This document shows, in pieces, positions 1-6,734 of a stretch of 24,231 bases of DNA (position 1 is its first letter; each line of letters opens with the position of its first letter). Made by a program: the position numbers and the translations under genes. The notes under the pieces were generated by a model. It saw only the letters and a list, made by a program, of their open reading frames with translations. It was not told where the DNA came from and ran no database searches. The DNA is from an uncultured Prevotella sp. (GTDB taxonomy: Bacteria > Bacteroidota > Bacteroidia > Bacteroidales > Bacteroidaceae): contig USJX01000045.1 in assembly GCA_900555035.1 (NCBI GenBank), positions 1-24,231 on the forward strand, written 5' to 3'.

Positions 1-2
1 TA

Positions 3-996
3 TATAAAAACATTATAAAGCCTTTAGATAGAGCTCGTTATCCCGAACTGAGGTATTTATTATGAAAGGGGAGCATATTATCTGTGTTTTTCTCAACTGG
101 ATTCTGCTTATTATTATCTTAATCAGAGCCTGAAGCTTTGCAAGTCGAATGGCAATCAGGCTGTAACTGCAAGGGCATTGGCTCAATACTATTCCAAAGT
201 CAATCGTCCTGCTTTGACTGCAGAGTTTGCTCTAAAGAGCTTGGATTATCAGGATTCTATTTTCGTGGAGATGAAGCATAGCCAGTTACAGCAGGTACAT
301 GCCCTGTATAATTATAATAGGAATCAGCGAAAAGCTATTCTGGCAGAGAAAAAAGCTGCGCAGCGAGATCATATTATATATATCTTGATTATAGGCAGTA
401 TGGTATTGGGGATGTTTGCTGCTTTCATCTATAGAAAGAAAATGGTTCTGAAGAAGAAGAGAATTGCGGCTACCCAGCTCCTGTATGAAGATAGTTTGCT
501 TAAGCTTAAAAAACTTCAGGCGGAGTTGTTGCAGCTTCAGGAAGAACAGGATAATAAAATGTCTTTGATGATTCGTGAAAAGGAGGAAGCGATAGGTAAA
601 TTAAAGGAAGAAGTAAAGGATATTAGGGCTAAGTTTTCTAATCCTCTTTTGTCGGATGCAGATGTTATTTTGAGAAATTCTTCGATATGCAAGAAACTCC
701 ATTATATAGAAATGCACCCAAAGGAGAATATGGTTCAGGAAGATTGGATAGCGTTGGAAACAACGGTAGAGCAGCTGATTCCATCTTTTGTTCCTATTCT
801 GAAAGAACAATTGAATGAAAAGGAATATCACATTTGTCTGTTGGTAAAAATGGGTTTTTCTACTTCGTTTATTGCCGGTCTTGTGAAATTATCATCGTCT
901 GCGGTCTGTGCCGCACGTAAAAGAATGTTGGAGAAATTGTGTCATAAGGTAGGCACGCCTAAGGATTTTGATGAATTTGTTCGTCATATATCATAG
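3..996 (+). pseudogene. Membrane TPR/helix-turn-helix regulator, 5' end cut off, apparent frameshift
   Basis: The long open frame runs from base 52 to the TAA... stop at 994-996 region and encodes, after a TPR-like stretch rich in Ala/Tyr/Leu, one membrane helix (residues 65-85 counted from the TTG at 178), a Lys/Glu-rich coiled coil (about 90-152) and a C-terminal helix-turn-helix (about 213-255) ending in the PKDFDEFVRHIS tail seen in Bacteroidota TPR regulators. In this family the TPRs are thought to be periplasmic and the HTH cytoplasmic. The frame is closed upstream by TGA at 49-51, yet the TPR pattern (FSQLDSAYYYLNQ) starts well before any good start codon. Bases 3-65 in another frame read YKNIIKPLDRARYPELRYLL then TGA, which continues naturally into YYERGAYYLCF of the main frame. 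This suggests a one-base insertion (or two-base loss) near 52-63. It could be a true pseudogene or a sequence error. It is oriented toward the operon beginning at 1126 and is its likely regulator by position. Confidence 0.62.
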
Positions 997-1039
997 TGTC
1001 TGATTTTGCTAAGTGCTGGAAAATGAGGATGTTATTGGT

Positions 1040-1059
1040 TTTACTAAATTTTTAGTAAA
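1040..1059. promoter_or_regulatory. AT-rich palindrome upstream of the DUF3244-peptide operon
   Basis: Perfect 9-bp inverted repeat, TTTACTAAA and TTTAGTAAA, with only two bases between the arms. It ends 18 bp before the -33 element of the promoter at 1078-1109 and lies 43 bp after the regulator's stop codon. The tiny spacer and lack of GC fit a protein-binding operator better than a transcription terminator. The bound protein is unknown; the adjacent HTH regulator is a candidate by position only. Confidence 0.45.
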
Positions 1060-1077
1060 TTCTTATAGAATGTTTTG

Positions 1078-1109
1078 TTTGTGTGTTTCGCAGCAATTTT
1101 ATATTTTTG
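1078..1109 (+). promoter_or_regulatory. Bacteroidota-type promoter (TTTG N20 TATTTTTG)
   Basis: TTTG at 1078-1081, 20 bp, then TATTTTTG at 1102-1109, which matches the Bacteroidota consensus TTTG-N19-21-TAnnTTTG. The start codon of the DUF3244 gene is 16 bp after the -7 box, giving a very short leader. This also argues that the longer reading frame starting with TTG at 1075 is not the real protein start, since it would lie inside the promoter. Confidence 0.68.
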
Positions 1110-1125
1110 CAAGCGATTAAAACAT

Positions 1126-1476
1126 ATGAAACATTTAATAACATTATTAGTTCTTGGATGGGCATTGTTTTACAGTCCCATTCATACAAGAGCAGAGCCT
1201 TATGCTCTAGCAGGTGTTTGGACAAGTCATAATCAATCATCACCGACTTGGGGCAGATCTATCAAGAGCCCTTTGATTGTTGATTTGGTTGATCACACAT
1301 TGACTCTGCCAAGTAAAGTGATAGGCTATACGCTTACATTAGAAAGTGAGGATGGAGAAGTCTATACCTATTATATATATGGTGTGACATTCGAGATTCC
1401 TCAAGAGTTGAGTGGGGAGTATAGTTTGACAATATTAGGAAAAAATGAAATGTATCAAGGTACAATATTATTGTAG
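1126..1476 (+). CDS. Small secreted DUF3244-like protein
   Basis: 116 residues from ATG 1126, chosen because it lies just downstream of the promoter and begins with a signal peptide (MKHLITLLVLGWALFYS..., cleavage around residue 23 after TRA). The mature part is all-beta in character: alternating hydrophobics, LIVDLVDHTLTLPS, then TLTLESEDGEVYTYYI, EIPQELSGEYSLTIL and a final G-T-I-L-L. This matches the short beta-sandwich DUF3244 family of Bacteroidota, proteins of unknown function predicted to be periplasmic. It is the first gene of a + strand run with the cysteine peptide (50 bp downstream), the GLPGLI protein and the outer-membrane barrel, so it probably works with them at the envelope. 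The family call comes from recalled pattern and size; no biochemical role is known to me. Confidence 0.72.
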   Translation: MKHLITLLVLGWALFYSPIHTRAEPYALAGVWTSHNQSSPTWGRSIKSPLIVDLVDHTLTLPSKVIGYTLTLESEDGEVYTYYIYGVTFEIPQELSGEYSLTILGKNEMYQGTILL

Positions 1477-1526
1477 TTTTGGTATTATTTCTAACACAAG
1501 AATGGCTAATTATTAAATTGAAGAAT

Positions 1527-1700
1527 ATGAAGAAGATTATTTTGTCAGTTTTTGCTCTGATGGCATTTTCTATAAGCGCATCAGCTATGCGCCAGTATAT
1601 AGTAACAGATTGTGGAACAAAGCATCGTATTCCTGATAATTCATCAGCAGAGGATGCTTGCTTCTTCCTTGATTATTTCACAGCAGAGGATTGCAAATAA
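1527..1700 (+). CDS. 57-residue secreted cysteine peptide
   Basis: From ATG 1527 the product is MKKIILSVFALMAFSISASA followed by a 37-residue mature part. The Lys-Lys, hydrophobic core and A-S-A end form a textbook signal peptide, which is why this start is preferred to TTG/GTG-type starts further upstream. The mature peptide has three cysteines (C29, C45, C56), a D-C-G-T-K-H segment, and an acidic, aromatic second half (FFLDYF). It lacks a double-glycine leader and a lipobox, so it is not a typical class II bacteriocin or lipoprotein. It sits between DUF3244 and GLPGLI genes and is followed by a strong stem-loop at 1707-1735 that could stabilise its mRNA. It may be the substrate, ligand or signal of the downstream outer-membrane proteins. 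I do not recognise a named family. Confidence 0.72.
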   Translation: MKKIILSVFALMAFSISASAMRQYIVTDCGTKHRIPDNSSAEDACFFLDYFTAEDCK

Positions 1701-1706
1701 CTTAAC

Positions 1707-1735
1707 AGAGGGAAATATAAAGGGTATTTCCCTCT
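1707..1735 (+). promoter_or_regulatory. Intercistronic stem-loop after the peptide gene
   Basis: Perfect 11-bp stem: AGAGGGAAATA at 1707-1717 pairs with TATTTCCCTCT at 1725-1735 around a 7-base loop. It begins 6 bases after the peptide's stop codon and ends 19 bases before the GLPGLI start. It lacks a following T-run, so it is probably not a full terminator. It more likely acts as an attenuator or 3' mRNA stabiliser that raises peptide output relative to the genes downstream. Confidence 0.55.
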
Positions 1736-1754
1736 CTCACAATTATATTATTAT

Positions 1755-2561
1755 ATGAGGACATTGTTTTTAGTTTTGATGTTTTGTTGGGTTAAGGTTT
1801 ATGCATTCTCACAAAACAGTTCAGATTCAGTGCTCTTTAGCATTCACTACATTGCTTCTTTTAAAAATAAAGAAGAGGATGTTAGAATCGCCACAGAGGA
1901 AAAGGTCTTGGATGTAATGTTAGGGCATACTGATTTCTATGGTCGTTGGCAACGAAAAAGAGAGAATATGACGGATTCCATTTTAAGCGCTGGAGGACAG
2001 TTTGAAGAGGTTCAGCAGGCAATTGCAGTATATCCTCGTCCTCGCCAATTCTATTCAGTTTTAGAAAATTATCCTCGTAAGGGCGAGCGGATGGTTATTG
2101 ATAGAGCATTGTATCCTTATTATTATACAGAGTCGATTGAGCCTATTGCCTGGAAGTTGGAAAATAGAGATTCTGTAATAGCAGAACATCAGTGTCATGC
2201 GGCATCCTGCATATTTCGGGGACATAAATGGGAGGTTTACTATACTACGGATATTCCTTATTCGGTAGGACCTTGGAAGTTGTTTGGACTGCCAGGAGTA
2301 ATTATGTATGCTAAAGACGATAGGGGAATCTTTATTTTTGATGCAATAGAAGTAAGAAAAGGAAATCGTGTTTTTAAAGCTCCAAGCTTGCGAAAAACGA
2401 AGAAATGTACTTCTGCTGAATTGAGAAAATTGAAAATAGAAATGTGTAAGAATCCCGATGGTTTTGTGAGACGAATGACGGGACAAACTCTTCAAGGATA
2501 TGATGCAAATGGCAAACCTCTTGTATATAGACCAAAGACGGCTTTATTTCTGGAAGATTAG
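1755..2561 (+). CDS. GLPGLI family secreted protein
   Basis: 268 residues with an N-terminal signal peptide (MRTLFLVLMFCWVKVYAFSQ). The diagnostic core is W-K-L-F-G-L-P-G-V-I at about 174-183, a match to the GLPGLI motif that names this Bacteroidota family, preceded by the usual W-x-VYYTTDIPYSVGP segment. Length fits the family (roughly 220-290). These proteins are exported and of unknown function, and they commonly sit beside a TonB-type barrel, as here. The gene follows the peptide gene by 54 bp and its last 50-60 bp overlap the start of the barrel gene, which points to translational coupling. A role in handling or presenting the small peptide is inference from order alone. Confidence 0.9.
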   Translation: MRTLFLVLMFCWVKVYAFSQNSSDSVLFSIHYIASFKNKEEDVRIATEEKVLDVMLGHTDFYGRWQRKRENMTDSILSAGGQFEEVQQAIAVYPRPRQFYSVLENYPRKGERMVIDRALYPYYYTESIEPIAWKLENRDSVIAEHQCHAASCIFRGHKWEVYYTTDIPYSVGPWKLFGLPGVIMYAKDDRGIFIFDAIEVRKGNRVFKAPSLRKTKKCTSAELRKLKIEMCKNPDGFVRRMTGQTLQGYDANGKPLVYRPKTALFLED

Positions 2562-5103
2562 TTGCATCTGCTTCTTTTTTCTTCTTTTTTCTGTTACCGC
2601 TTATGCCCAAAACATAAGCGGTAAGGTTGTTGATTCTGAGAATGAAGGATTAGAGGGGGCAAATATAATACTCGTTGATAGTGCCAAGCATATAGTCTGT
2701 TTCTCAATAACAGCATCCGATGGTAGGTATCAGCTCGTTTTGCCTGCCAATACGACTCCTGTAGAGATGAAGGTTACTCTTATGGGCTACCAGAGTATGG
2801 TGTTTCCTATGAAAAATGTAAGAAATAATATGACTATCAGACTGACGGGAAGTGAATTTCAATTGAAAGAGGTAAAAGTTAGGGCTTCGAAGATTGTAGC
2901 TTTGGGGGACACACTATCCTATTCTGTTGCAGCTTTTAAGCAAGGGCAGGATAGGAGTATAGCTGATGTGATAGCGAAGATGCCTGGATTGGAGGTAAAA
3001 TCTAATGGACAGATAGAGTATCAGGGCAAGGCGATTAATAAGTTTTATATAGAAGGATTGGATTTGATGGGGGCACAATATGGTATTGCCAACAAAAATA
3101 TATCTGCAGATAAGGTACGTTCTGTACAAATATTACAAAATCACCAGCCTATAACCTCTTTGAGAGGGGTTTCTTTTAGCGAGCAAGCTGCTTTGAATAT
3201 CGTGTTGAAAGATAATGCCAAAGATGTTTTTGGGGGGCTACTCGAAATAGGACAGGGGTATGGAGATAAGTATCTCTGGGAAAATCGTTTGATGGGAATG
3301 AGATTCGGGAGAAATAATCAGGTGCTGGCTATTTATAAGGATAATAATATAGGTATGGATGTAACTTCAGAGTTTAATCCTTTGATACGTTCGGAACAGA
3401 CTGCTGGTAGCCAGGAATATGAGCATGGTATTTTGTCATTAATGAGAATTGGTGATGCAAATATAGACAAGGAAAGATATACTTTTAATACTAGCCACCT
3501 TGTAGCTGGAAATTGGTTGCATAGAATCAATAAGGTGACCGATTTGCGTTTTCAGGTTAGTGGACTTATAGACAAAGAACGTTTGCGTAACTATCAGTCA
3601 TCCTCTTATCTGACGATCATAGACACTCCTTCGATCGTAAAGAAGCTAGAAGGAAATAATTGGCTGAATAAATGGAAGGGAGAGGTGGATTATCAGATGA
3701 ATGGTGTTAAGACATTTTTGAAAAATAATCTTCGTGTTAGTATGAATCTGGATAAAGGCTTGGGTGTAATGAACTATAATGGCAAGAATACGGATATTTC
3801 TGTAAAACCACATAAATATAGTTTTACAGATGAATTCAAGTTGCTACATACCTGTGCTTCTGGAGCTATATATGAGATTAATAGCCTGTTTGCTTATGTT
3901 TGCTTTCCTGGTGCACTGTTAACTATAAAAAATAGGATGCAGTCTTTGAATATGGAATGCATGTCTTCATATAATAGCTTATTATATAAGCTGAAACTGG
4001 GTAATAATTACTTTAATAATGAGGTTGGGGTTGATTATGAACGCCAGTATTTGTCGTGTGACATTGATTCTCAAAAGCAGTCTGCTTCTGTCTGTAATTA
4101 TTTTATCCGGGCATTTTATAAGCCTTCTTATGTCTTAAATTATGGGAATCTTCGATTGAACATGGCTGCTAAGTTTAATCTTTTGCACCAGTCTTTATAT
4201 AGCAGGAAGGCTAATTTGACTATAGATGCTAGAATAAGTAGTAATTGGAAAATGTCGGCGGTATCGAGTGTTTCTGCATTATTTAGTTATGTACATAAGC
4301 CACTTATGCTGCGTGATATATCTACTATTCCTATTTATGTAAACTATCGGACGATTGTAAAGAATTCGGGAGAGAACAACATGACTCAGCAGTGGGGATT
4401 TTCTTTAGGGTATCAATATGTCGAGCCTCTTAATGGATTGTTTTTTCATGTTCGCCCTTTTTGTAATGTTAATAGTGGAAAACCTCTTTTTTCCAATCGA
4501 TTGGAAGATGGAGTGTTATATAGAATAGCTTCTAATGAGAATGACAGAAATGCCAGTTTCGGTTTAATGAGTAGGATGGCTAAGTCTTTTGGATGGGCTG
4601 GAATGTTTTTGGGGATAGGCGTTATGGTTCAAACTGATAATTATAGTATTCTCATGGCGGAACAGGTAGATAAAGCACGTATGCTTTCTTCTACTTACGA
4701 GTTGAATTATTCTCTTCGACCACTCATGCAACTGTCTTTTGAAGGTAAAACGGAATTGCATTGTAGCAAACAGCAGAATCTAACAAAGCAAGAAATGTCA
4801 TCAGATAATCAGATCTTAGACTGGTCGCATGAGCTTAACTGTTTTGTTTTTCCTGCAGATAAGTGGATGTTTAGTATCAAGAACCAGCTTTTCCATAGTA
4901 ATGATAAAAGTTTGAGTACTAATTATTATTGCGATTTGTCTATCTCGTATAAAACCAAGCGTTGGGAATTGTCAGTCATGTGCTATAATATAATGAATAC
5001 GAAAGAATTCAGAAAAAGCGTGCTTTCTGAAACAATGAATGTTTATAGTATTACTTATTTGCGGTCTCGTAATATCATGATAAAATATACATTAGATTTA
5101 TAA
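2500..5103 (+). CDS. TonB-dependent-receptor-like outer-membrane barrel with carboxypeptidase-regulatory domain
   Basis: 867 residues from ATG 2500 (ATG 2509 is equally possible; both lie inside the GLPGLI gene). A hydrophobic export signal, CICFFFLLFSVTAYAQ, ends near residue 37. Next come a carboxypeptidase-regulatory-like beta domain (ISGKVVDSENEGLEGANI, about 39-125), a plug-like domain (ADVIAKMPGLEVKSNGQIEY to ALNIVLKDNAK, about 155-240), and a long barrel with alternating aromatic strands ending in IMIKYTLDL. This is the build of the Bacteroidota outer-membrane beta-barrel family related to TonB-dependent receptors and often paired with GLPGLI proteins. No SusD partner gene is present, so a glycan-uptake locus is unlikely. 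The final gene of the operon, it is closed by the terminator at 5119-5172. Confidence 0.88.
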   Translation: MMQMANLLYIDQRRLYFWKISCICFFFLLFSVTAYAQNISGKVVDSENEGLEGANIILVDSAKHIVCFSITASDGRYQLVLPANTTPVEMKVTLMGYQSMVFPMKNVRNNMTIRLTGSEFQLKEVKVRASKIVALGDTLSYSVAAFKQGQDRSIADVIAKMPGLEVKSNGQIEYQGKAINKFYIEGLDLMGAQYGIANKNISADKVRSVQILQNHQPITSLRGVSFSEQAALNIVLKDNAKDVFGGLLEIGQGYGDKYLWENRLMGMRFGRNNQVLAIYKDNNIGMDVTSEFNPLIRSEQTAGSQEYEHGILSLMRIGDANIDKERYTFNTSHLVAGNWLHRINKVTDLRFQVSGLIDKERLRNYQSSSYLTIIDTPSIVKKLEGNNWLNKWKGEVDYQMNGVKTFLKNNLRVSMNLDKGLGVMNYNGKNTDISVKPHKYSFTDEFKLLHTCASGAIYEINSLFAYVCFPGALLTIKNRMQSLNMECMSSYNSLLYKLKLGNNYFNNEVGVDYERQYLSCDIDSQKQSASVCNYFIRAFYKPSYVLNYGNLRLNMAAKFNLLHQSLYSRKANLTIDARISSNWKMSAVSSVSALFSYVHKPLMLRDISTIPIYVNYRTIVKNSGENNMTQQWGFSLGYQYVEPLNGLFFHVRPFCNVNSGKPLFSNRLEDGVLYRIASNENDRNASFGLMSRMAKSFGWAGMFLGIGVMVQTDNYSILMAEQVDKARMLSSTYELNYSLRPLMQLSFEGKTELHCSKQQNLTKQEMSSDNQILDWSHELNCFVFPADKWMFSIKNQLFHSNDKSLSTNYYCDLSISYKTKRWELSVMCYNIMNTKEFRKSVLSETMNVYSITYLRSRNIMIKYTLDL

Positions 5104-5118
5104 AAGATAAATGTCTAT

Positions 5119-5172
5119 AGAGAAAAAGCGGAATTCGGAGCTTGACTCGTAAATGCCGCTTTTCTCTTTTTT
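5119..5172 (+). terminator. Intrinsic terminator after the outer-membrane barrel gene
   Basis: AGAGAAAAAGCGG at 5119-5131 pairs with CCGCTTTTCTCT at 5156-5167 (one extra A in the left arm), directly followed by a run of Ts to 5172. It starts 16 bp after the barrel's stop codon and ends the DUF3244-peptide-GLPGLI-barrel operon. Confidence 0.8.
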
Positions 5173-5189
5173 AAGTACTGAAGATTGTC

Positions 5190-5311
5190 GAAATTTGCAA
5201 AATAAGGCGTTCTGAATACCCCGAAATGTGTAAAATAAGGCGTTCTGATATACTGAAACTTGTAAAATAAGGCGTTCTGGTGAGTTAAAAACTTGTAAAA
5301 TAAGGCATTCT
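5190..5311. repeat. Four direct repeats, 32-33 bp period
   Basis: Copies begin near 5190, 5223, 5255 and 5288. The shared core is TTGTAAAATAAGGCGTTCTG; the first copy has TTTGCAAAAT and the last has GGCATTCT. Cores are about 24 bp with 8-9 bp variable joins, so the period is about three DNA turns. The array ends 14 bp before the -7 box of the DUF4143 ATPase gene, in the position of an activator or repressor array. On the minus strand the repeats read as short runs such as NALFYKF, which I regard as accidental. Confidence 0.85.
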
Positions 5312-5325
5312 TCATTATTTTTTGT

Positions 5326-5333
5326 TATCTTTG
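5326..5333 (+). promoter_or_regulatory. -7 promoter box TATCTTTG for the ATPase gene
   Basis: TATCTTTG fits TAnnTTTG. No TTTG occurs at the expected -33 distance; that place falls inside the fourth direct repeat. This suggests either a weak promoter or one dependent on a protein bound to the repeats. The resulting leader of about 80 bases contains a hairpin, TGAAAGC (5360-5366) with GCTTTCA (5369-5375). Confidence 0.55.
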
Positions 5334-5422
5334 CAGAAAACAAGCGGCATTCGACAATGTGAAAGCAAGCTTTCATTACGCTCATTTGCGTTGTCTTTGC
5401 TTCCGAAAAAGTAAGTGTTATT

Positions 5423-6709
5423 ATGCTGGATAAGAGAAACTTAGAACAGATACTTTCTGACCAACAGGAAGAACTGGAGATACGTAGAGGCGAAACTTTG
5501 TGTCATCGACCAGAGGAGGCGCACATAGACTTGGGCAGTACGCAGGCTCAGGTAGTGATAGGTGTGCGCCGTAGCGGCAAATCTACTCTATGCTTCCGGG
5601 CATTGGAAAAAGCAGGGGTGAAATACGCTTATATAGATTTTGACGATGAGCGGTTGGCTAACATTCAGACTGAAGATTTGAACGATGTTCTGGAAGTTCT
5701 GTATAAGATATATGGTGACTTCAGCTATCTTTTTCTTGATGAAATTCAGAACGTAGAGGGATGGCATCTCTTTGTGAATCGCATGCTTCGCAAGCGAATG
5801 CATGTTATCGTTACTGGTTCTAATGCCAAACTCCTGAGCAGCGACCTGGCTACTCATCTCTCTGGACGCAACAAGGAGATACCTTTGTATCCATTCTCCT
5901 TTTATGAGTATTGCCTGATGAAAGAGGTGGATATGGAAGGTATGACCACCAAAAAACAGGCGTTTAGGAGAGCTGCCTTTGATGATTATCTGAAACAGGG
6001 CGGATTTCCTGAACTGCTCGTTATCGACGAACACCAGAACTATGTGAAGAATCTGGTAAGCAATATCCTGCAAAGAGATATTGAACAGCGTTTCAAGATT
6101 ACCTATCAGGCTACCTTCGAGCAGTTGGCTCATCATCTGCTCAATGTGGCTCCGGTCATCGTGTCTTCTTCGGAACTGTCGGCTACATTGGGGGTAAAAT
6201 CGGAGCATACCATCAAAAATTATATCGGATACATGAAGCAGGCTTATCTGCTGCTGGGGCTTCAGAAGTATTCTGCCAAGAGCAAGATGAGGATAACCCA
6301 GGAGAAGGTGTATCCCATAGATGTGGCATTGATGGATCAGCGAGATAATGCACTGGTGGGAGAGAATCTGGGATGGAGATTGGAAACCATTGTTTATCTG
6401 CAGCTGGTTAGAACTTATAAGCCGCAGGGGTATGATATCTATTACCTGAGCGACCGCTCGGGAGAATGCGATTTCGTGGTTTGCAAAAACAATCAGGTGA
6501 AACAAGCCATTCAGGTTTCGTATGACATCTCTTCATCCAAGACTAGAAAACGGGAGATTGAAGGATTACTTCTGGCTCATCGCAAGACGCAATGCACCGA
6601 CCTGCTGCTGCTCACGGACCATGAGTACAGTCAAGTTACTGAAAAAGGTCTTGACATCAAGATACGGCCGGTATATGATTGGGCCGTGGAAATGGGGAAG
6701 ATAAAATAG
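5423..6709 (+). CDS. AAA ATPase with DUF4143 C-terminal domain
   Basis: 428 residues from ATG 5423. Walker A is GVRRSGKST at about 47-55, Walker B is YLFLDE at 102-107, followed by Q-N-V-E-G-W and a sensor-like V-T-G-S-N-A at 130-135, the standard order of the AAA_14/DUF4143 family. The middle region contains the helical segment around FPELLVIDEHQNYVKNLV. The C-terminus (GECDFVVCKNNQVKQAIQVS) resembles the PD-(D/E)XK-like end of DUF4143 proteins, but the usual E-V-K is Q-V-S, so nuclease activity is doubtful. Family function is unknown; copies are numerous in Bacteroidota and usually solitary, as here. The gene is preceded by a tandem repeat array and a -7 box. Confidence 0.9.
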   Translation: MLDKRNLEQILSDQQEELEIRRGETLCHRPEEAHIDLGSTQAQVVIGVRRSGKSTLCFRALEKAGVKYAYIDFDDERLANIQTEDLNDVLEVLYKIYGDFSYLFLDEIQNVEGWHLFVNRMLRKRMHVIVTGSNAKLLSSDLATHLSGRNKEIPLYPFSFYEYCLMKEVDMEGMTTKKQAFRRAAFDDYLKQGGFPELLVIDEHQNYVKNLVSNILQRDIEQRFKITYQATFEQLAHHLLNVAPVIVSSSELSATLGVKSEHTIKNYIGYMKQAYLLLGLQKYSAKSKMRITQEKVYPIDVALMDQRDNALVGENLGWRLETIVYLQLVRTYKPQGYDIYYLSDRSGECDFVVCKNNQVKQAIQVSYDISSSKTRKREIEGLLLAHRKTQCTDLLLLTDHEYSQVTEKGLDIKIRPVYDWAVEMGKIK

Positions 6710-6734
6710 AGAAAAAATAATCGTAATATAAGAA

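Noticed and set aside
1075..1125. Longer TTG-started N-terminus for the DUF3244 protein
   Set aside because: It overlaps the -33 and -7 promoter elements, and the signal peptide begins at ATG 1126.
1527..1700. Class II bacteriocin with double-glycine leader
   Set aside because: The leader is a standard Sec signal peptide ending A-S-A, with no Gly-Gly site and no peptidase-containing ABC transporter nearby.
2500..5103. SusC-type glycan uptake receptor (polysaccharide utilisation locus)
   Set aside because: No SusD-like gene or glycan enzymes accompany it; the GLPGLI partner and the barrel type point to the other outer-membrane barrel family.
5190..5311. CRISPR array
   Set aside because: The gaps between repeat cores are only 8-9 bp, far too short for spacers, and there are no cas genes in the window.
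5098..5385. Minus-strand frame with repeated NALFYKF-like units, as a possible repeat protein
   Set aside because: The pattern arises from the DNA direct repeats, the frame runs through a terminator and the ATPase promoter, and unit lengths of 32 and 33 bp would not keep the frame consistently.
5588..6505. 305-codon open frame on the minus strand
   Set aside because: Fully antisense to the DUF4143 ATPase with its Walker motifs; low-complexity Ile/His/Gln composition and no recognisable domain.
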